This document shows positions 50,614 through 60,299 of a stretch of 64,000 nt of DNA, in pieces; position 1 is the stretch's first letter; every line of letters starts with the position of its first letter. The DNA comes from CAZDXJ01 sp050303615 (GTDB lineage Bacteria > Pseudomonadota > Gammaproteobacteria > Methylococcales > Methylomonadaceae). The stretch spans positions 28,483-92,482 of the forward strand of contig JBNLCC010000129.1 of assembly GCA_050303615.1 (NCBI GenBank), written 5' to 3'. The notes beneath the pieces are model-generated. The model worked only from the letters and a program-made list of their open reading frames with translations. It ran no database searches and had not been told where the DNA came from. The translations under genes and the position numbers were made by a program.

Positions 50614-53187
50614 ATGCTAGAGCAATACCGAAAACATGTTGAAGAACGTGCAGCCGAGGGAATTGTGCCGAAGCCCCTGGATGCGGAACAGGTTGCCGGG
50701 CTGGTTGAGTTGATCAAACAGCCGCCGGCCGCGGAGGAGGAGTTTTTATTGGATTTATTGGCCAACCGAATTCCGGCCGGTGTCGACGAAGCCGCCTATG
50801 TCAAAGCCGGATTTCTTGCCGCGGTTGCCAACGGCGAAGCACGATCGCCGATTCTGGACTCTGCCCGGGCGACCGAATTGTTGGGCACCATGTTGGGAGG
50901 TTATAATATCGCGCCGTTGATTGCGTTGTTGGATAATACGCAGCTCGCGCCGATCGCCGTCAAGGCACTGTCGCATACATTGCTGGTGTTCGACGCTTTC
51001 TATGATGTCCAGGAGAAAGCCGAGGCGGGAAATGAATATGCCAAGCAAGTGATGCATTCCTGGGCGGAGGCGGAATGGTTCGACAGTAAGCCGGAAGTAC
51101 CGGAAAAACTTACCGTCACGGTATTTAAAGTGACCGGCGAAACCAATACCGATGATCTGTCGCCGGCGCCCGATGCCTGGTCGCGACCCGATATTCCGCT
51201 GCATGCCAAAGCGATGTTGAAAATGCCGCGGGACGGCATTACCGATGCCGTGCAGCAGATTGAGGCACTGAAACAAAAAGGCTTCCCGGTCGCTTACGTC
51301 GGCGATGTGGTCGGTACCGGCTCCTCCCGCAAATCGGCAACCAACTCGGTGCTGTGGCATATGGGCGACGATATTCCCCATGTCCCCAACAAGCGGGCCG
51401 GCGGCGTCTGCATCGGCGGCAAAATCGCGCCGATATTCTTCAACACCATGGAAGATTCCGGTGCCTTGCCTTTCGAATGCGATGTTACCGGCATGAACAT
51501 GGGCGATATCATCGACATTTATCCCTATCAGGGGATGGTCAAACGGCACGACAGCGACGAGGTATTGGCCGAGTTTCAACTGAAAACCGATGTCATTCTC
51601 GACGAAGTCCGCGCCGGGGGGCGGATTCCGTTAATCATCGGGCGCGGTTTGACGGATCGGGCGCGGAAAGCATTACATTTGGAACCGTCGACGGTGTTCC
51701 GCCGTCCCGCGGCGGTCGAAAGCAGCAATAAAGGTTTTACGCTGGCCCAGAAAATCGTCGGTAAAGCCTGTGGAGTCGATGGCGTGCGTCCGGGCATGTA
51801 CTGTGAGCCGCACATGACCACGGTCGGTTCGCAGGACACCACCGGTCCGATGACCCGCGACGAATTGAAAGATCTCGCCTGCTTGGGTTTTTCCGCCGAT
51901 CTGGTAATGCAATCGTTCTGTCATACGGCCGCCTATCCCAAACCCGTCGACGTCGAAATGCAGCATACCTTGCCGGATTTCATCATGAACCGCGGCGGTG
52001 TCTCGTTGCGTCCCGGCGACGGTATCATCCATTCCTGGTTAAACCGCATGCTGTTGCCGGATACCGTCGGCACAGGCGGCGATTCACACACCCGCTTTCC
52101 ATTGGGCATCTCCTTTCCGGCCGGTTCCGGTCTGGTGGCGTTTGCCGCCGCGACCGGCGTCATGCCGTTGGATATGCCGGAATCGGTGCTGGTCCGCTTT
52201 AAAGGCGAAATGCAACCGGGCATCACCTTGCGCGATCTGGTCAATGCAATTCCTTATGCGGCAATCCAGCGCGGTCTGCTGACCGTCGAGAAAAAAGGCA
52301 AGAAAAATGTCTTTTCCGGGCGCATTCTGGAAATCGAAGGCCTGCCGGATTTAAAAGTCGAACAGGCTTTCGAGCTGTCCGACGCGTCGGCGGAGCGTTC
52401 CGCCGGAGGCTGTACCATTCGCTTGAACGAAGCGCCGATTCGCGAATATCTCAATTCCAATGTGGTGATGCTGAAATGGATGCTGGCGGAAGGCTACGGC
52501 GACGCGCGGACCATCAAGCGGCGCATCAAGGCAATGCAGCAATGGCTGGCCGATCCGGTGCTGCTGGAAGCGGATGCCGACGCGGAATATTACGAAGTGA
52601 TCGAGATCGACCTGAACGAAATCAAGGAGCCATTGTTGGCCTGCCCTAATGACCCGGACGATATCAAACCGCTTTCGGAAGTGGCGGGCACACCGATTGA
52701 CGAAGTGTTTCTCGGCTCCTGCATGACCAACATCGGCCACTTCCGGGCTGCGGGCAAACTGCTGGATCAATACGCAGGACGTTTACCGACCCAGCTGTGG
52801 GTTTCGCCGCCGACTAAGATGGACCAGCAGGAGCTGACCGAAGAAGGTTATTACAGCATTTTCGGCAAATCCGGCGCGCGTATGGAAATGCCGGGCTGTT
52901 CGCTGTGCATGGGCAATCAGGCGCGGGTTGCCGACAATGCCACCGTGGTGTCGACATCGACCCGCAACTTTCCCAACCGGCTCGGCAACAATGCCAATGT
53001 TTATCTGACCTCGGCGGAATTGGCGGCGGTCTGCTCGATTTTGGGAAAAATTCCGAGTGTTGCCGAGTATATGCAGTATGCGCAGCAAATCAGCGCAACG
53101 GCCGGCGATACGTACCGCTATTTGAACTTTGATCGGATCGAAGCTTTTCGTGAGAAGGCCGAGTCTGTTTCGCTTGAGGAGCAATAG
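50614..53187 (+). CDS. acnB: Aconitate hydratase B
   Basis: The 857-residue enzyme (ATG at 50614; a GTG one codon earlier is in frame) has the AcnB order: an N-terminal HEAT-like domain (MLEQYRKHVEERAAEG, VAGLVELIKQPP), a swivel domain with GDVVGTGSSRKSATNSVLWH near 229-248, then the [4Fe-4S] core with DTTGPMTRDELKDL near 409. The cluster ligands are Cys703, Cys762 and Cys765 (GSCMTN, MPGCSLCMGNQ). It isomerises citrate and isocitrate in the TCA cycle and, without its cluster, can bind mRNA. AAGGG lies just before the start. Confidence 0.97.
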   Translation: MLEQYRKHVEERAAEGIVPKPLDAEQVAGLVELIKQPPAAEEEFLLDLLANRIPAGVDEAAYVKAGFLAAVANGEARSPILDSARATELLGTMLGGYNIAPLIALLDNTQLAPIAVKALSHTLLVFDAFYDVQEKAEAGNEYAKQVMHSWAEAEWFDSKPEVPEKLTVTVFKVTGETNTDDLSPAPDAWSRPDIPLHAKAMLKMPRDGITDAVQQIEALKQKGFPVAYVGDVVGTGSSRKSATNSVLWHMGDDIPHVPNKRAGGVCIGGKIAPIFFNTMEDSGALPFECDVTGMNMGDIIDIYPYQGMVKRHDSDEVLAEFQLKTDVILDEVRAGGRIPLIIGRGLTDRARKALHLEPSTVFRRPAAVESSNKGFTLAQKIVGKACGVDGVRPGMYCEPHMTTVGSQDTTGPMTRDELKDLACLGFSADLVMQSFCHTAAYPKPVDVEMQHTLPDFIMNRGGVSLRPGDGIIHSWLNRMLLPDTVGTGGDSHTRFPLGISFPAGSGLVAFAAATGVMPLDMPESVLVRFKGEMQPGITLRDLVNAIPYAAIQRGLLTVEKKGKKNVFSGRILEIEGLPDLKVEQAFELSDASAERSAGGCTIRLNEAPIREYLNSNVVMLKWMLAEGYGDARTIKRRIKAMQQWLADPVLLEADADAEYYEVIEIDLNEIKEPLLACPNDPDDIKPLSEVAGTPIDEVFLGSCMTNIGHFRAAGKLLDQYAGRLPTQLWVSPPTKMDQQELTEEGYYSIFGKSGARMEMPGCSLCMGNQARVADNATVVSTSTRNFPNRLGNNANVYLTSAELAAVCSILGKIPSVAEYMQYAQQISATAGDTYRYLNFDRIEAFREKAESVSLEEQ

Positions 53188-53493
53188 TTTTCAACGTTGT
53201 GGCTGTGAATTGTCGGCCGCGCCTTGCGTCGTCCCTGTAGGCTACCTGGGTTTTCTCGATGAAGTACCGGTAAAGCATGTCCGACAGGGGAGTCGGCTGT
53301 AATTCGGTTAGAACGTCAGCCGGCTTTGCCGGTATAAGCCAGCGTAGAGCAGGGCTGTTGTATGTTCAGCAAATTTGTTTATCAGTAGTGTCATATATAA
53401 TTCTTATGTACTAAAAAACTAATAAAGAGATGGGATAAAACAGCTTACCTGCTTTAGCCGAATCTGGGCCTATGTCGGTAATTGGGGGATTTT
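53188..53493. other. Intergenic region between acnB and the antiporter gene
   Basis: About 300 bases. A short CCGGC/GCCGG hairpin near 53323 lies behind acnB, without a T run. The promoter of the antiporter gene should be in the A+T-rich second half; no clear boxes are visible. Confidence 0.5.
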
Positions 53494-54693
53494 ATGGATG
53501 TCCACGTATTTTTTTTACACCTGCTGACTATTCTGCTGACCGCTCGGGTGTTTGCCGAACTGGCGAGTATGCTACGCGCACCTCCGGTTATCGGCGAATT
53601 GCTGGCGGGCATTATTTTGGGGCCGAGCCTGCTCGGCTGGCTTTCGCCGGATCAAACGATCAAACTGCTGGCCGAGATCGGTATCATTTTATTATTGTTT
53701 GAAGTCGGTCTGGAGACGGACGTTAAAAACCTGATGCGCACCGGTTTAAAATCGGTTGTCGTGGCGATCAGCGGTTTCTTGTTGCCGTTTGTGCTGGGCT
53801 TCGGTTTGGGCAAATGGGTGTTTCATTTACCCGACTTGGAATCCTTGTTTATTGGCGGCACACTGACCGCAACCAGTATCGGTGTGACGGTGCGGGTGTT
53901 GGCCGACCTAAAACGCCAACGTTCGCGCGAAGGGCACATCGTGGTCGGCGCAGCGGTACTGGATGATGTATTAGGGGTAGTATTACTGGCATTGCTTTAC
54001 GAATTCTCTATTGGTGGCGGCATCAATCTGATCAATGCCGGCAGGGTAATGCTGTTTGTCATGGTTTTCTTTGTATTGGCGCCGGTCGCCGCAGTTCTGA
54101 TTGCGCAGATTATCAAGCATCTGGATCAAGTGAGCGAAATTCCCGGGCTGATTCCGACCACGGTGGTGTCGTTGGTGTTGTTTTTTGCCTGGCTCGCCCA
54201 TGCTGTCGGCGCTCCGGAGTTGTTGGGCGGTTTCGCCGCCGGTCTGGCGCTTTCCAGGCGCTTTTTTCTGCCGTTTGGCGTGGCGTTGCACAGTGATGCG
54301 CAATTTGCCCAACGTATCGAGTCGCAGATGAAACCGATAATCCATTTGTTTACCCCGATATTTTTTGTCATGGTAGGCCTGTCGTTGAATTTCAGGCAAA
54401 TCGATTGGAGCTCCGTTTTTATCTGGCAGTTTTCCGGCGCGCTGCTGTTCATCGCCATTGCCGGTAAATTAGTAGGTGCTCTGCTAGTCAATGAGGCATG
54501 GCATACCCGCTGGGCAATCGGTATTGCGATGGTGCCCCGTGGTGAAGTCGGGCTGATTTTTGCTGAATTAGGAAGAAGCGGCGGCATTATTAACAATGAA
54601 ATTTACGCGTCATTGGTTATCGTCATTGCGTTAACGACGCTGTTGCCGGCGTTTGTTATGCGCTGGCTTTATGCCCAGTGGGAACATAATTGA
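53494..54693 (+). CDS. CPA2-family cation/proton antiporter (KefB/NapA-like)
   Basis: The ATG at 53494 follows GGGGGA by 5-6 nt and gives 399 residues; a TTG four codons upstream is less likely. Twelve helices are expected. PPVIGELLAGIILGPSLLGW near 32-51 is the CPA2 start motif, and LLLFEVGLETDVKNLMRTG near 68-86 and AVLDDVLGVVLLALLYE near 152-168 carry the paired acidic residues of the transport site. GEVGLIFAELGRSGGI lies near the end. There is no RCK/TrkA-N domain at the C-terminus, unlike Kef proteins. It exchanges Na+ or K+ for protons at the inner membrane. Confidence 0.88.
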   Translation: MDVHVFFLHLLTILLTARVFAELASMLRAPPVIGELLAGIILGPSLLGWLSPDQTIKLLAEIGIILLLFEVGLETDVKNLMRTGLKSVVVAISGFLLPFVLGFGLGKWVFHLPDLESLFIGGTLTATSIGVTVRVLADLKRQRSREGHIVVGAAVLDDVLGVVLLALLYEFSIGGGINLINAGRVMLFVMVFFVLAPVAAVLIAQIIKHLDQVSEIPGLIPTTVVSLVLFFAWLAHAVGAPELLGGFAAGLALSRRFFLPFGVALHSDAQFAQRIESQMKPIIHLFTPIFFVMVGLSLNFRQIDWSSVFIWQFSGALLFIAIAGKLVGALLVNEAWHTRWAIGIAMVPRGEVGLIFAELGRSGGIINNEIYASLVIVIALTTLLPAFVMRWLYAQWEHN

Positions 54694-54772
54694 CGCAAAC
54701 TAAATTTGCGATTGTTTACGGTATCGCTATTTTTCGATATAACTTCCGGGAACAGCAGCCCTATCGTTGTCA

Positions 54773-54860
54773 TGCTCTGCGTGGGAATGAAGTCTGAATG
54801 GCTCTGCGGTTCGGGACGCTGGAGCGTCGTTGACCGGGTTCCCACGCAGAGCGTGGGAAC
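54773..54860. repeat. Composite palindromic repeat (GTTCCCACGC family)
   Basis: The element ends in GTTCCCACGC-AGA-GCGTGGGAAC (54838-54860), a perfect 10-bp hairpin. A related TGCTCTGCGTGGGAATG lies at its left end and a GACGC/GCGTC hairpin between them. This wording is a widespread bacterial intergenic repeat, usually arranged in pairs as here. Confidence 0.75.
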
Positions 54861-54907
54861 CATTAGTGGAAGTCATTTTTGGCGAAATCTTTAATACCAT
54901 TTCGACT

Positions 54908-55462
54908 ATGCTAAATTATCGTGTGCTTGTTTTATTGTTATTGTCGTGCGCGCTGCCGACGGCGGGCTCCGCTGTCCAGTCGGCGGCAGAAATCGATAAT
55001 GCCTGGGCTTTGCCGCCCGTTGTACTTGACGATTTGCACGGACAGCACCGCAAGCTTTATGATTGGCGCGGTAATGTAATTATTCTCAATTTTTGGGCTA
55101 CCTGGTGCGGGCCTTGTCAGGTTGAGATACCGCATTTGCAGCGGTATCAGGCCGTGTACGGTAAATATGGTCTACAGGTGATCGGCATCGGCTTGGACGA
55201 TTTACGTAAATTGCGCAATTTTGCGCGTACCCTGAACATTCAATATCCGGTGTTGCATGCCGACCCCGAGCGCGATTTTCATTTGCTGGTGCAGTGGGGC
55301 AATGCGCAGGCAATTTTGCCCTATACGGTGGTGATCGGCCGCGACGGGCGTTTGCACTACAGCCTGCAAGGGGTGTTTGACGATGCAGTGTTTAACGAGC
55401 AGGTGCTGCCGTTGCTGCAGGATGGTCGGCAATCTGCCATTGCAGAGGATGCCTCGCCATAA
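54908..55462 (+). CDS. TlpA/ResA-like periplasmic thioredoxin
   Basis: From the ATG at 54908 the protein has 184 residues; an upstream in-frame start would lie inside the palindromic repeat. A signal segment (VLVLLLLSCALPTAGSA) is followed by a thioredoxin domain with ILNFWATWCGPCQVEI, active-site Cys67 and Cys70, the cis-proline loop near ILPYTVVIGRDG, and an insertion typical of TlpA proteins. It reduces disulfides in the periplasm, often for cytochrome c maturation. Its end overlaps the opposite-strand foldase gene by 71 nt. Confidence 0.88.
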   Translation: MLNYRVLVLLLLSCALPTAGSAVQSAAEIDNAWALPPVVLDDLHGQHRKLYDWRGNVIILNFWATWCGPCQVEIPHLQRYQAVYGKYGLQVIGIGLDDLRKLRNFARTLNIQYPVLHADPERDFHLLVQWGNAQAILPYTVVIGRDGRLHYSLQGVFDDAVFNEQVLPLLQDGRQSAIAEDASP

Positions 55463-56690
55463 GTTCGGTCATATAAGTGTCCATCTTTTCCGAGAGTAGG
55501 GCGCGTTTGACGCGATCTTCAACTGCTGCAAAATCCTTGCGCTCGGGAGCTTTGCGCGCGGTGATTATTATCAGATGAAAACCTTTAGCCGTTTCGACAA
55601 TCTCGCTGACCTCACCGTCCGGTAAGTCTTGCAATGCCTGTTCGATCGCCGCAACGCCGCTGCCTTGCCGTAGCCAGCCCATGTCGCCTGCATGCTGCCG
55701 TCCGTAAGGATCGATACTGTATTTGGCAGCCAGCTTGAACAGGCTTTCACCTGCCCGGATGCGTTTGCGCAACTGTTCTGCCTGTTTGCGGTCGGCAACG
55801 ACAATTTGTCCGATCCGGCGTTGTACCGGTATATAGCCCAAGTCAGGATGCCGCTGGAAGTAATCGAGCAGCGTCTGCCGGTCGGGAATCCAATGGCGCT
55901 GTTGTTCCTCCAGCAGCATTTGGATTAATAAATGCCGGCGGTAGTCATCCAACTGGTTTGCAACGGACTCGTTACGATCCAGTGCCGCACGGGCAAACAC
56001 CAGAGTCTCCAGCCTTTGCTCGGTTTTGCTTTTCAGTTCGGCGGCGTTCATGGCTTCATGCTGTCCGGGTGCTGTGACATCGCCATATTTAATGAGGATT
56101 CCGGTTCCTTCGGCAACTATCGCATCGGATCGGTATGGTTTTTGTATTGCATCATAATGAGTTTTTACCGCATAACGCTGCTTGAGTTGTTCAAAGCGTT
56201 GCCGTTTCAAGGCTTGGAACCGTTTGGCGATATAAGCGGCATGCGCCGCGCTTTGCGCGTCGCTGTTGCCATGCAGATCTTTCTGCAAGGCATCTGAAAC
56301 CGCGGTGGGGATGCTGATTTCATCGTGCAGGTTATTGCTGTATCGTTGGGCCAGCAATCCGGTACGGAAATGTTCCATTTCCTGCTTAAACTGCGGTTTT
56401 TGCTCAAAGCCTTGGTCCCGTGCCTCCTGGTACAACGCCTCGGCCCTGGCCAGCCGCATCAGCATGTCGCCGCGCAGGTAGGCCTGGTCAGCTTCGTCCA
56501 TTGCCGGAAATTGCGTGGCAAACGGCGCGGATTGCATGGCTTGTTCCAGTTGGCGTTCGGTAACGCGGCCGGTGCCGACTTTGACCAGCACTTGTTCGGC
56601 AGCCGCAGTACCGCTGAGTAAACAGCAGAAAGAAATAGCAATGAGGCGAAAACGTACGGTGGCTTTGATGGTGGTTCGTATATACGGCAT
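55392..56690 (-). CDS. SurA/PpiC-type periplasmic peptidyl-prolyl isomerase
   Basis: From the ATG at 56690 the protein has 432 residues (a start 33 nt upstream is possible). A signal (FRLIAISFCCLLSGTAAAE) leads to a long helical chaperone part (VLVKVGTGRVTERQLEQAM onward). A parvulin domain near 290-375 follows: RRIGQIVVADRKQAEQLRKR, FKLAAKYSIDPYGRQHAGDM, LQDLPDGEVSEIVETAKGFH. It should assist folding of exported proteins. The gene converges with the TlpA-like gene and overlaps it by 71 nt, so both C-termini share DNA. Confidence 0.85.
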   Translation of the reverse strand: MPYIRTTIKATVRFRLIAISFCCLLSGTAAAEQVLVKVGTGRVTERQLEQAMQSAPFATQFPAMDEADQAYLRGDMLMRLARAEALYQEARDQGFEQKPQFKQEMEHFRTGLLAQRYSNNLHDEISIPTAVSDALQKDLHGNSDAQSAAHAAYIAKRFQALKRQRFEQLKQRYAVKTHYDAIQKPYRSDAIVAEGTGILIKYGDVTAPGQHEAMNAAELKSKTEQRLETLVFARAALDRNESVANQLDDYRRHLLIQMLLEEQQRHWIPDRQTLLDYFQRHPDLGYIPVQRRIGQIVVADRKQAEQLRKRIRAGESLFKLAAKYSIDPYGRQHAGDMGWLRQGSGVAAIEQALQDLPDGEVSEIVETAKGFHLIIITARKAPERKDFAAVEDRVKRALLSEKMDTYMTELMARHPLQWQIADHPAATAAPAR

Positions 56691-56830
56691 ATCTATTATT
56701 CTATCGGAAAATTTAGCTGACAACGTGCTGTTGGGGGCGGATGTTCCAGTGCCGTCAGGTTAAGGATGAGTCTCCCTCCACCGCAGCAAGGGGGGCGGGG
56801 GCAATGCTCGTTAAGTTAAGGCATGAATCT

Positions 56831-56851
56831 CCCTCTCCCTCAGGGAGAGGG
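56831..56851. repeat. Palindrome CCCTCTCCCT/AGGGAGAGGG with GGCCGGGGTGAGG tail
   Basis: A near-perfect 21-nt palindrome, followed by GCCGGGGTGAGGG, is the well-known proteobacterial dispersed repeat. A shorter version occurs at 12350-12369. It lies between the foldase and the heptaheme cytochrome genes. Confidence 0.75.
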
Positions 56852-56973
56852 CCGGGGTGAGGGGGATATGGCGCAAGGAAGACACCGACTTTTTATCCCC
56901 TCATCCTAACCTTCTACCAAAGAGAGAAGGGACTTCTCGCTTGATTTAACGGCATACCGATTTCATTCGCTTA

Positions 56974-59361
56974 CTAATGAGGATTCTTTCCTCCCAAGTC
57001 CGGCGCGTTGGCATGGATCCAGCTGATTGCCGCATCCAGGTCGTTTTTGATTTTTTTACCGTTCCAGGTCAACGCTTCCGCTAAGATCGGTACGCCGTAC
57101 TCATTGGTCTCATGACAGGAAGCGCATAACAGAGGTCCGTGGCTGCCGTCCGGATTGTATTGCGTTGCCTGCTTGTAGCTGGTCGGATCGACAACCGGAG
57201 TGACCGGGTACAAGCCGTGGATCGATTCGTGGCAGGCTTGACACGCCAGCCCGGCATGGCCTTTGGAATAACGCATCAGGCTGTATTTACCCGGTTGATT
57301 GATTGGAAAAGCCACACCACCTTGTCCTTCGACGTAAGGTGCGGCATGGCAGTCTGCGCAATGCGGCGCTCCGGCGGACAACCAGTAATCGCGGCCCCGG
57401 CTGGCAGCATCGTAGGGCACCGCAGCACTGCCGGTGGCTCCTTCGGGCAATTTAAGCTGTTGTTGCGGTGTTTTCGGGTTTGCCGACAATATCGTTACAT
57501 TGATATCCCCATCTTCATCCTTGCTGATCAGCGGTTTATCATTTTGCATTGCAATAATGCCGATATCCGGAACCAAACGGTCCTTCGCCCAAGTCAGCAA
57601 AATTCCCGAGGTGGCGGGATTATCCTTCCCGTCTTTGGTCAACTGCACTTTCGGATCGAGGTAACGCTGTTCCAGGGTTTTACGGTCGACACCGATCGCC
57701 TTTGCTATCTCATCCAGCGATTTGTTGCGCAGTGTTTGTCCGGTTTGTTGGAAGGCGTTTTGCAGGTCATCGCGCTGATATAATTCCCGGGACAATTGGC
57801 TATGGCAATTGGTGCACCACATACCTTTGCCGCCCTTGCCGTTGCCGATTTTGGAGACATTGGCCTGCATCCATTGGCCGACCGCATTCAAATGTTCCGG
57901 TGTCCCGGCGCCGTCCTTATCCTTATTGGGGTTGGAATGTACGTCCCGCCCGGCAAAACAACCGCCTTTGGTATCACGGTTGTCGGTAGCAGCATAAAAG
58001 TTTTTGCCGTCGGCGGTAATCGGGTAACCGTCCAGCGAACCGTCCTGCCGATGAGCCGGATGGCAGCCGGCACAGGTGCCGGTGCGGCCTTCGGCATCGG
58101 GCAGCGGGCGTATTGTTTGATGCACGCGATGCAGGCCCTGCGAGAGCGGGGGAAGGGGCGTGTCGTTGTCAATTTTAGAGCCGGAAATGACTTCGACTAC
58201 CCCTTTTGATTGCAATACACCGATGACGTTATCGGCATGGCATTTTTGACACAACACCGGATCGCTGCCGAGACGATTTTGCGTGGCTCGGCTGGACGGG
58301 TCATAGTTGGCCAAAAACCGGGTACCGTGGCGGCTGTCGTGAATCTGCAGGATCGAAATTGAAGTCGCCTTTAAATTCGCCATATAATCGCTTGCACCCA
58401 GGTCTTTCCAGAAGGCTTTTTCCTGTTTATAAAGCGTGAAATTGTTACCGTTGGCGTTTTCATTGGCATGGCAGTTGGCACAGTTAGGGACGTCGATCGG
58501 ATTGGTGCCGATAAACTTGACCGGCTTGCCGGAATGGCTGTCGAGTACCGGTTTGCCGCTTTCGGCATCCACTAAACCGACCCAGGCTTCCTGATAGGGA
58601 CGGATGTCGCTTTCGACGATTTCCAGCGGGCTTTTTTTCATCATATCGTCATAAAACGGTGTCAACGGCAAACCCAGAGCGTCCCAAATGCCGGGGTTGG
58701 TCAGTACGATCGGTACGTTATCCAAAACCGGCGACTTGGTATAAACGATGGTGCCTCGATCGCCGGTATAATGCAGATGCCCGCCGTGCATCGGACTGGG
58801 CACTGCGGCGCCGGCCGGGCCCATATCGCGCGGAATCGGAATTTCGATGCCGACCCGCTGTTTTTCGCTGTCTTTGCTGGTGCCCTGCGGATTGCTGCCT
58901 TTCAAATCCTTGTAGATATACAAATGCGTGAAATAAGCATTGGCGACATTTTCGTTTTTTTCGTATTTGCCGTCGCCGTTGACGTCGTAAGGGATGTTCC
59001 AGTAAGCCAGTTTGGTGCCTTCCGAATAGGTATTGCCGACATGGCCGTAGGCCAGTTTCATCCGTTTGTCGCCGTCCACTAAAACTGCAGGGTCGTTGGG
59101 GTCGGAGGCCAACACCTGCGGGAACTCGTAAGGTCCGGTCGCGGTTTTAACCACTTGGCTTTGGATCGAGTTATAAGGCGGTAGAATGCAACAATAGGAA
59201 AAATCGAAACCGGTGCAATGCATGCCCAGTTCATAATTGATGGTGATGTTATAGTCGTTTTTGGGTTTTAGCTTGCCGGCAGTTGCTGCATTGGCTATTG
59301 GCAAAACTGCAATTAAACCAATGGCCAGAGCGGCTGCTAAAACCGGTATTGATTTGTTCAT
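56974..59361 (-). CDS. Heptaheme cytochrome c, periplasmic or outer-membrane
   Basis: The 795-residue protein has a signal peptide (AALAIGLIAVLPIANAATA) and seven CxxCH haem-c motifs between about residues 294 and 747 (CANCH, CQKCH, CAGCH, CTNCH, CADCH, CQACH, CASCH). The N-terminal 290 residues, with MHCTGFDFSYCCILPPYNS near 47-65, form a haem-free domain with conserved-looking cysteines. GGAGG precedes the ATG. Layout and size recall the c553o-type multiheme cytochromes of Methylococcus, by memory only. A role in electron transfer outside the cytoplasm is certain from the haem sites; partner and reductase are not known. Confidence 0.9.
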   Translation of the reverse strand: MNKSIPVLAAALAIGLIAVLPIANAATAGKLKPKNDYNITINYELGMHCTGFDFSYCCILPPYNSIQSQVVKTATGPYEFPQVLASDPNDPAVLVDGDKRMKLAYGHVGNTYSEGTKLAYWNIPYDVNGDGKYEKNENVANAYFTHLYIYKDLKGSNPQGTSKDSEKQRVGIEIPIPRDMGPAGAAVPSPMHGGHLHYTGDRGTIVYTKSPVLDNVPIVLTNPGIWDALGLPLTPFYDDMMKKSPLEIVESDIRPYQEAWVGLVDAESGKPVLDSHSGKPVKFIGTNPIDVPNCANCHANENANGNNFTLYKQEKAFWKDLGASDYMANLKATSISILQIHDSRHGTRFLANYDPSSRATQNRLGSDPVLCQKCHADNVIGVLQSKGVVEVISGSKIDNDTPLPPLSQGLHRVHQTIRPLPDAEGRTGTCAGCHPAHRQDGSLDGYPITADGKNFYAATDNRDTKGGCFAGRDVHSNPNKDKDGAGTPEHLNAVGQWMQANVSKIGNGKGGKGMWCTNCHSQLSRELYQRDDLQNAFQQTGQTLRNKSLDEIAKAIGVDRKTLEQRYLDPKVQLTKDGKDNPATSGILLTWAKDRLVPDIGIIAMQNDKPLISKDEDGDINVTILSANPKTPQQQLKLPEGATGSAAVPYDAASRGRDYWLSAGAPHCADCHAAPYVEGQGGVAFPINQPGKYSLMRYSKGHAGLACQACHESIHGLYPVTPVVDPTSYKQATQYNPDGSHGPLLCASCHETNEYGVPILAEALTWNGKKIKNDLDAAISWIHANAPDLGGKNPH

Positions 59362-59652
59362 TTCTCCTCCATTTCCTTTGTTAATTGTTCGCGGTGATCA
59401 ATGCAGGACGAATGGGCGAAGCGTTCTTCATCCAGCGCCAATAAAACAGCTCGGAAATGGCGGGCAACAGTGCTAGTGGTAAAACAACTCAGGACTGATG
59501 GGTGAAACCCAGGGTATGCATCGCACACCGTTTTGATGCATTCAAAATATTGAATAGCGGTAAAAGGTGCGCAATGCGTGTTTTACTTTTCCGCCTTACC
59601 CATCAAATCACCATTGTTGAACTACCGGGTGTCCGCACGTTAGCGGCTGTTA

Positions 59653-60297
59653 CTATTTTAATGCTTCATAATATTTTGCCAGTATCGCTATTTCCTGTTC
59701 AGAAAGCTGTTGGGAAATTAAGCGCATGCGGCTGTATATGTCATTGCGGCGCGTACCGTTTTTATATTCCTGCAGGGTTTTTTCCAGGTAGTCGGCACGC
59801 TGCCCGGCGAGCGCGGGAATATCCATTTTTTCACCCTTGCCGTCGGCACCGTGACACACAATGCAGGGCGGCAGGGTGCGTTTGCCGTCGCCTTTAAAAA
59901 CCAATTGCTCAGCCTTTTCTACAATTTCGCTGCTGGCAGGGCTGTTAGCCGCCGGCGGCAAGGAACTGAACCAAACCGCCAGGTCGGCAGTCTCCTGCTC
60001 GCTCAGGCCTTGCGCAATGGAAGTCATCAGCGGATGATCGCGGCTTTGGTCGGCATAGTCGCGCAATTGCTTATAGGTAAAAGTGGCCAATTGCCCGGCT
60101 AGGGAAGGGTATCCCGCAACCTTGCTGATGCCTTGTTCGCCGTGGCAAGCGCTGCACGATACAGCCAGCTCTTTACCATTAGCCGCATTGCCCTGTTTGA
60201 CAAAATTAAGATGCGCCGCAGTCCAGGCTACTTGCGATGAGGGGCGGGCAACGACGCAAACGGGAAACAACAATGCCAATAGTAGTAATTTCTTCAT
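59653..60297 (-). CDS. Diheme cytochrome c4-like protein
   Basis: The ATG at 60297 gives 214 residues with a signal peptide (MKKLLLLALLFPVCVVA). Two class I cytochrome domains each carry one CxxCH: CSACH at 48-52 and CIVCH near 145-149. The Met ligands are likely in HPLMTSIAQGL and YSRMRLISQQL. Cytochrome c4 donates electrons to terminal oxidases. The gene follows the oxidase subunit I gene after a 2-nt gap, so it is the natural electron donor of that enzyme. Confidence 0.9.
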   Translation of the reverse strand: MKKLLLLALLFPVCVVARPSSQVAWTAAHLNFVKQGNAANGKELAVSCSACHGEQGISKVAGYPSLAGQLATFTYKQLRDYADQSRDHPLMTSIAQGLSEQETADLAVWFSSLPPAANSPASSEIVEKAEQLVFKGDGKRTLPPCIVCHGADGKGEKMDIPALAGQRADYLEKTLQEYKNGTRRNDIYSRMRLISQQLSEQEIAILAKYYEALK

Positions 60298-60299
60298 GA

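Noticed and set aside
53300..53345. Hairpin behind acnB as a rho-independent terminator
   Set aside because: The CCGGC/GCCGG stem is only 5 bp and no T run follows.
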